A stretch of DNA of 64,000 nucleotides from Urechidicola croceus (GTDB taxonomy: Bacteria; Bacteroidota; Bacteroidia; Flavobacteriales; Flavobacteriaceae), in the NCBI RefSeq assembly GCF_001761325.1, contig NZ_CP017478.1:502001-566000 (forward strand), in the 5' to 3' direction. The position numbers and the translations under genes were made by a program. The notes beneath the pieces were generated by a model that saw nothing but the letters and a program-made list of their open reading frames with translations, was not told where the DNA came from and made no database searches. Each line of letters opens with the position of its first letter. Position 1 is the stretch's first letter. Shown in pieces: positions 61,293 to 64,000 of this stretch.

Positions 61293-62024
61293 ATGAAACA
61301 ATTCAAAGATATTACAATAGGTTTGTTAGTTATATTACTCTGTATTTCTACCGTTAGTTATGCTCAAAATAACAGTTATAACACAAATGCCTTAAATTCA
61401 AAGGATCAATCAATTATTACCATTGCTTCTTTAACTGCAAAAGGCGATTTGGAAAACTTGAAACGAGCACTAGTTCAAGGTTTAGAAAATGAATTGACCA
61501 TAAATGAAATCAAAGAAGTTTTAATACATCTTTATGCCTATTCTGGTTTTCCAAGAAGCATTAGAGGTTTGCAAACATTTATTGCTGTTTTGGAAGAGCG
61601 TAAGGCACAGGGAATAAGTGACATTGTAGGTAGAAAAGCTTCAGTTATCAATTCAAACGAAGATAAATATGAACGAGGTAAGTCCAATTTAGAAGAATTA
61701 ATTCAGAGTAAATTGAAAAGTGAAAAACCAAAGTATCAACAATTTTCGCCTGAAATAGATACATTTCTTAAGGAGCATTTATTTTCAGATATTTTTGATA
61801 GGGATGTATTGACCTATAAGCAAAGAGAATTAGTTACAGTTTCTGTTTTGATAACCCTTGGAGATTTAGAGCCTATGTTGCGTTCTCATATGAATATTTG
61901 TTTTATTCAAGGAATTACATCTAATCAATTGGAAGAATTAATAAAAAATGTAAAACCAAATACTAAAAACAAACATATAAAATCAGCAAAAGAAATTTTA
62001 AAAGAGTTAAATAATAAATTATGA
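61293..62024 (+). CDS. Exported tandem carboxymuconolactone decarboxylase-like protein
   Basis: This 243-residue protein has a signal peptide (MKQFKDITIGLLVILLCISTVSYAQ) and two CMD/AhpD-like helical modules. The first is QSIITIASLTAKGDLENLKR with EIKEVLIHLYAYSGFPRSIRG; the second is KQRELVTVSVLITLGDLEPMLRSHMNI with GITSNQLEELI. The CxxC of AhpD peroxidase-reductases is absent, so it is closer to the decarboxylase-like branch. The stop overlaps the hydrolase start (ATGA). Its probable role is with the neighbouring hydrolases; the reaction is unknown. Confidence 0.85.
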   Translation: MKQFKDITIGLLVILLCISTVSYAQNNSYNTNALNSKDQSIITIASLTAKGDLENLKRALVQGLENELTINEIKEVLIHLYAYSGFPRSIRGLQTFIAVLEERKAQGISDIVGRKASVINSNEDKYERGKSNLEELIQSKLKSEKPKYQQFSPEIDTFLKEHLFSDIFDRDVLTYKQRELVTVSVLITLGDLEPMLRSHMNICFIQGITSNQLEELIKNVKPNTKNKHIKSAKEILKELNNKL

Positions 62025-63466
62025 AAAAAATAATAGGATTAATTACAACTATATTATTTCTAAATGGAGTAACTGCTCAAATACAACAAAAATCAATTAC
62101 TATAAATGAACAAGGTGTATTTGCTGTAGGTGGAACTATTGTTCAAACCAAAGGAGAATACAATCCAATAAACCCTGAAACAGATGGACAAACTCTACAC
62201 GTTGATCATGCAACAATTCAATACCAAATACCAAATAACGCTAGAAAATTACCTTTGGTTTTCTGGCATGGTTATGGTCAAACATCCAGAAGTTGGCAAA
62301 CTACTGCAGATGGACGTGAAGGTTTTCAAACCTTATTTTTAAAAGAAAATTTCCCCGTTTACTTAATCGACCAGCCTCGTAGAGGACAAGGGGGTAGAAG
62401 TTCTGAAGTAACTACAATTTCTGCAACACCAGATGAACAATTTTGGTTGGGAATGTTTCGTATTGCCAAAGGCAATGAATTTATGCCCAATGTACAATTT
62501 GATAAAAGCCCTGAAACTTTAAATCAATTTTTTAGACAAATTAGTCCAGACCTTGGAAAAATAGATTTTGAAGTAAATACAAATGCAGTTTCGGCATTAT
62601 TTGACAAAATAGGTGATGGAATATTGATAACTCATTCACATAGTGGAGGTCAGGGTTGGACAACAGCCATGAAAAATGATAAAATTAAAGCGATAGTATC
62701 TTATGAACCTGGTAGTGGTTTTGTGTTTCCTGAAGGTGAAGTACCTTCACCTATGGAAAGCACTGGTGGTATATTGAAAGCTGTTGGTGTCTCTAAAGTT
62801 GATTTTTTAAAACTTACTAAAATTCCTATTATCATGTACTATGGTGATTTTATTCCAGAAACTCCATCTGAATTTTATGGTACAGACAATTGGCGCACGC
62901 GTTTGGAAATGGCAAAATTATTTGTTGGAACTATTAACAAATATGGAGGAGATGCAAAAGTGGTTCATTTACCAGAAATAGGAATTAAAGGTAATACACA
63001 TTTCCCAATGTCTGATTTGAATAATAAAGAAATTGCAAAACTTATGTCCAATTGGTTAGCAGAAAAAGGATTGGATGAAATTTCTAATTTAAATTTATCA
63101 ACAAGTGAAGAAATAAAAACACTTTCAAAAATAAAATGGCAATGGATGGCTGATAAAAATGTAGATAGTCTTTCAAGCCTATTTCACAAGAAAGCAAAAT
63201 TTGTTCATATGGGTGGTACATGGGGAACCGAGCAAGAACTCGCAATAATAGGTAGTGGTGGTATTCATTATAAAAAAGCAGATGTTCACGATGTATCTAT
63301 TGAAATATTTGACAATACAGCAATTGTTTGGAACCGAATAACGCTTTTGGCAGTTGTTGGTGGAAACGAAGTAACTAATCCATTTATGGTAACCGAGGTT
63401 TATCAAAAAGAGAATCACGATTGGAAATTAACAAACTTGACTTTCTCAAAACTTCTTCAGCGTTAA
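62021..63466 (+). CDS. Exported alpha/beta hydrolase fused to a C-terminal NTF2-like (DUF4440) domain
   Basis: This 481-residue protein has a signal peptide (ending GVTAQ) and an alpha/beta hydrolase domain (about 65-350). The oxyanion region is LVFWHGYGQTSRSWQ, followed by PVYLIDQPRRGQGG, a nucleophile elbow in ITHSHSGGQGW, and a late His in GNTHFPMSDLNN. The last ~120 residues (from IKTLSKIKWQWMADKN to the end) form an NTF2-like/DUF4440 module with FVHMGGTWG. The fusion is unusual. It is coupled to the CMD gene by a 4-nt overlap and is in the same unit as the next hydrolase. Confidence 0.87.
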   Translation: MKKIIGLITTILFLNGVTAQIQQKSITINEQGVFAVGGTIVQTKGEYNPINPETDGQTLHVDHATIQYQIPNNARKLPLVFWHGYGQTSRSWQTTADGREGFQTLFLKENFPVYLIDQPRRGQGGRSSEVTTISATPDEQFWLGMFRIAKGNEFMPNVQFDKSPETLNQFFRQISPDLGKIDFEVNTNAVSALFDKIGDGILITHSHSGGQGWTTAMKNDKIKAIVSYEPGSGFVFPEGEVPSPMESTGGILKAVGVSKVDFLKLTKIPIIMYYGDFIPETPSEFYGTDNWRTRLEMAKLFVGTINKYGGDAKVVHLPEIGIKGNTHFPMSDLNNKEIAKLMSNWLAEKGLDEISNLNLSTSEEIKTLSKIKWQWMADKNVDSLSSLFHKKAKFVHMGGTWGTEQELAIIGSGGIHYKKADVHDVSIEIFDNTAIVWNRITLLAVVGGNEVTNPFMVTEVYQKENHDWKLTNLTFSKLLQR

Positions 63467-63490
63467 AGTAAAATTTAAATTATCAAAATA

Positions 63491-64000
63491 ATGAATAATA
63501 AAAGGATTATACTAACTACTATAATTGTAATGACTATGAGTTTTATAAATGGTCAAACAGTAAAATTAAATCCATATACATTGGTATATGATGGAGCAAT
63601 TACTGAGAATATTGAAGGTAAAGTCAATATTCACCCTGTTACTTACAAACTTAATGGACTGGTAATTGCAGCAAATGTATATACGCCAGCAAATTTTGAT
63701 TCCTATAACAAATACCAAACTATTGTTATTGCACATCCCAATGGTGGTGTAAAAGAGCAAGTAGCAGGTTTGTACGCACAACGATTGGCAGAACAAGGTT
63801 ATATTACAATTACAGCAGATGCAGCTTACCAAGGAGCAAGTGGAGGAACTCCAAGAAACCTAGACAAGCCAGCAAACAGAGTAGAGGATATTCATGGTAT
63901 GGCAGATTTTATTTTACAGTATGAGGGTGTAGATACTGACAAAATTGTGTTATTGGGAATTTGTGGCGGTGGTGGTTATGCGCTAAAAGCTGCACAGTCT
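63491..64000 (+). CDS. Exported dienelactone-hydrolase-like alpha/beta hydrolase (3' end beyond window)
   Basis: At least 170 residues are present. A signal peptide (about 1-21, ending FINGQ) precedes IEGKVNIHPVTYKLNGLVIA, IVIAHPNGGVKEQ, and ADAAYQGASGG. The nucleophile elbow is LLGICGGGGYALKAA, where the G-x-C-x-G form points to a Cys nucleophile, as in dienelactone hydrolases and their relatives. It starts 24 nt after the preceding hydrolase. The catalytic Asp and His would lie past the window edge. The substrate is unknown. Confidence 0.85.
   Translation, partial: MNNKRIILTTIIVMTMSFINGQTVKLNPYTLVYDGAITENIEGKVNIHPVTYKLNGLVIAANVYTPANFDSYNKYQTIVIAHPNGGVKEQVAGLYAQRLAEQGYITITADAAYQGASGGTPRNLDKPANRVEDIHGMADFILQYEGVDTDKIVLLGICGGGGYALKAAQS

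Noticed and set aside
63179-63832. Cysteine-rich open frames on the minus strand near the right end
   Set aside because: They are antisense to the two hydrolase genes, and their cysteines derive from the complement of common codons.

Overview
The window is AT-rich chromosomal DNA (about one third G+C by eye) from a member of the Bacteroidota, most likely a marine Flavobacteriaceae. The evidence is the fused lpxC/fabZ gene, PorX of the type IX secretion system (T9SS), a secreted EndA nuclease with a C-terminal T9SS sorting domain, an Oar-like TonB-dependent receptor, rpsF-rpsR-rplI without ssb, repeated TAnnTTTG -7 promoter boxes, and almost no Shine-Dalgarno sequences. Genus cannot be fixed from this sequence.

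Layout: 1-2.9 kb holds mnmE (cut by the left edge), a DUF4870 membrane protein and a miaE/DUF4268 pair. 2.9-7.8 kb is a transport block: a CPA-type cation/proton antiporter facing a SulP anion transporter coupled to a universal stress protein. 7.9-18.4 kb (minus strand) has dnaX, an acyl-CoA ligase, purL, secreted endonuclease I and an rRNA methyltransferase. 18.5-25 kb (plus strand) has recG, an SDR epimerase, pheT and pyrD. 25-33 kb has small envelope proteins, a GNAT acetyltransferase, a GT39-type membrane glycosyltransferase, an HMG-CoA-lyase-like enzyme and a three-gene operon of exported sugar-related proteins. 33.4-39.1 kb has the ribosomal operon, the Oar receptor, a DUF6495-like gene and a TrmH methyltransferase. 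39.1-43.4 kb (minus) has an aquaporin, a small anchored protein, alanine dehydrogenase, tsaE and porX. 43.4-50.4 kb (plus) has an HD hydrolase, then lpxD, lpxC/fabZ, lpxA, efp, a second lpxD-like gene and sucD. 50.5-55.1 kb has two lipoprotein hydrolases (M16 peptidase, 5'-nucleotidase family).

55.1-58.4 kb is the accessory, decaying part. It holds a tiny protein with a duplicated four-cysteine motif, an OprP-like porin reduced to its two ends, an intact FMN-binding protein translationally coupled to a His-x-His membrane protein, an OmpH-like chaperone, and the wreck of an HTTM (vitamin K carboxylase-like) gene. After guaB, an AraC regulator diverges from a cluster of exported proteins: a tandem carboxymuconolactone-decarboxylase protein, an alpha/beta hydrolase fused to an NTF2-like domain, and a dienelactone-hydrolase-like protein cut by the right edge.

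Most of the window is core metabolism and envelope biogenesis. The best leads are: the FMN-binding/HxH-membrane/porin unit as a possible extracytosolic flavin electron-transfer system; a flavobacterial repeat element that appears to be exapted in frame inside purL; a perfect 17-bp intragenic inverted repeat at the start of the second lpxD-like gene; a consensus promoter buried inside the sucD terminator; and a class 2 dihydroorotate dehydrogenase with the class 1 catalytic cysteine. No tRNA, rRNA, CRISPR array, insertion sequence or prophage was seen.
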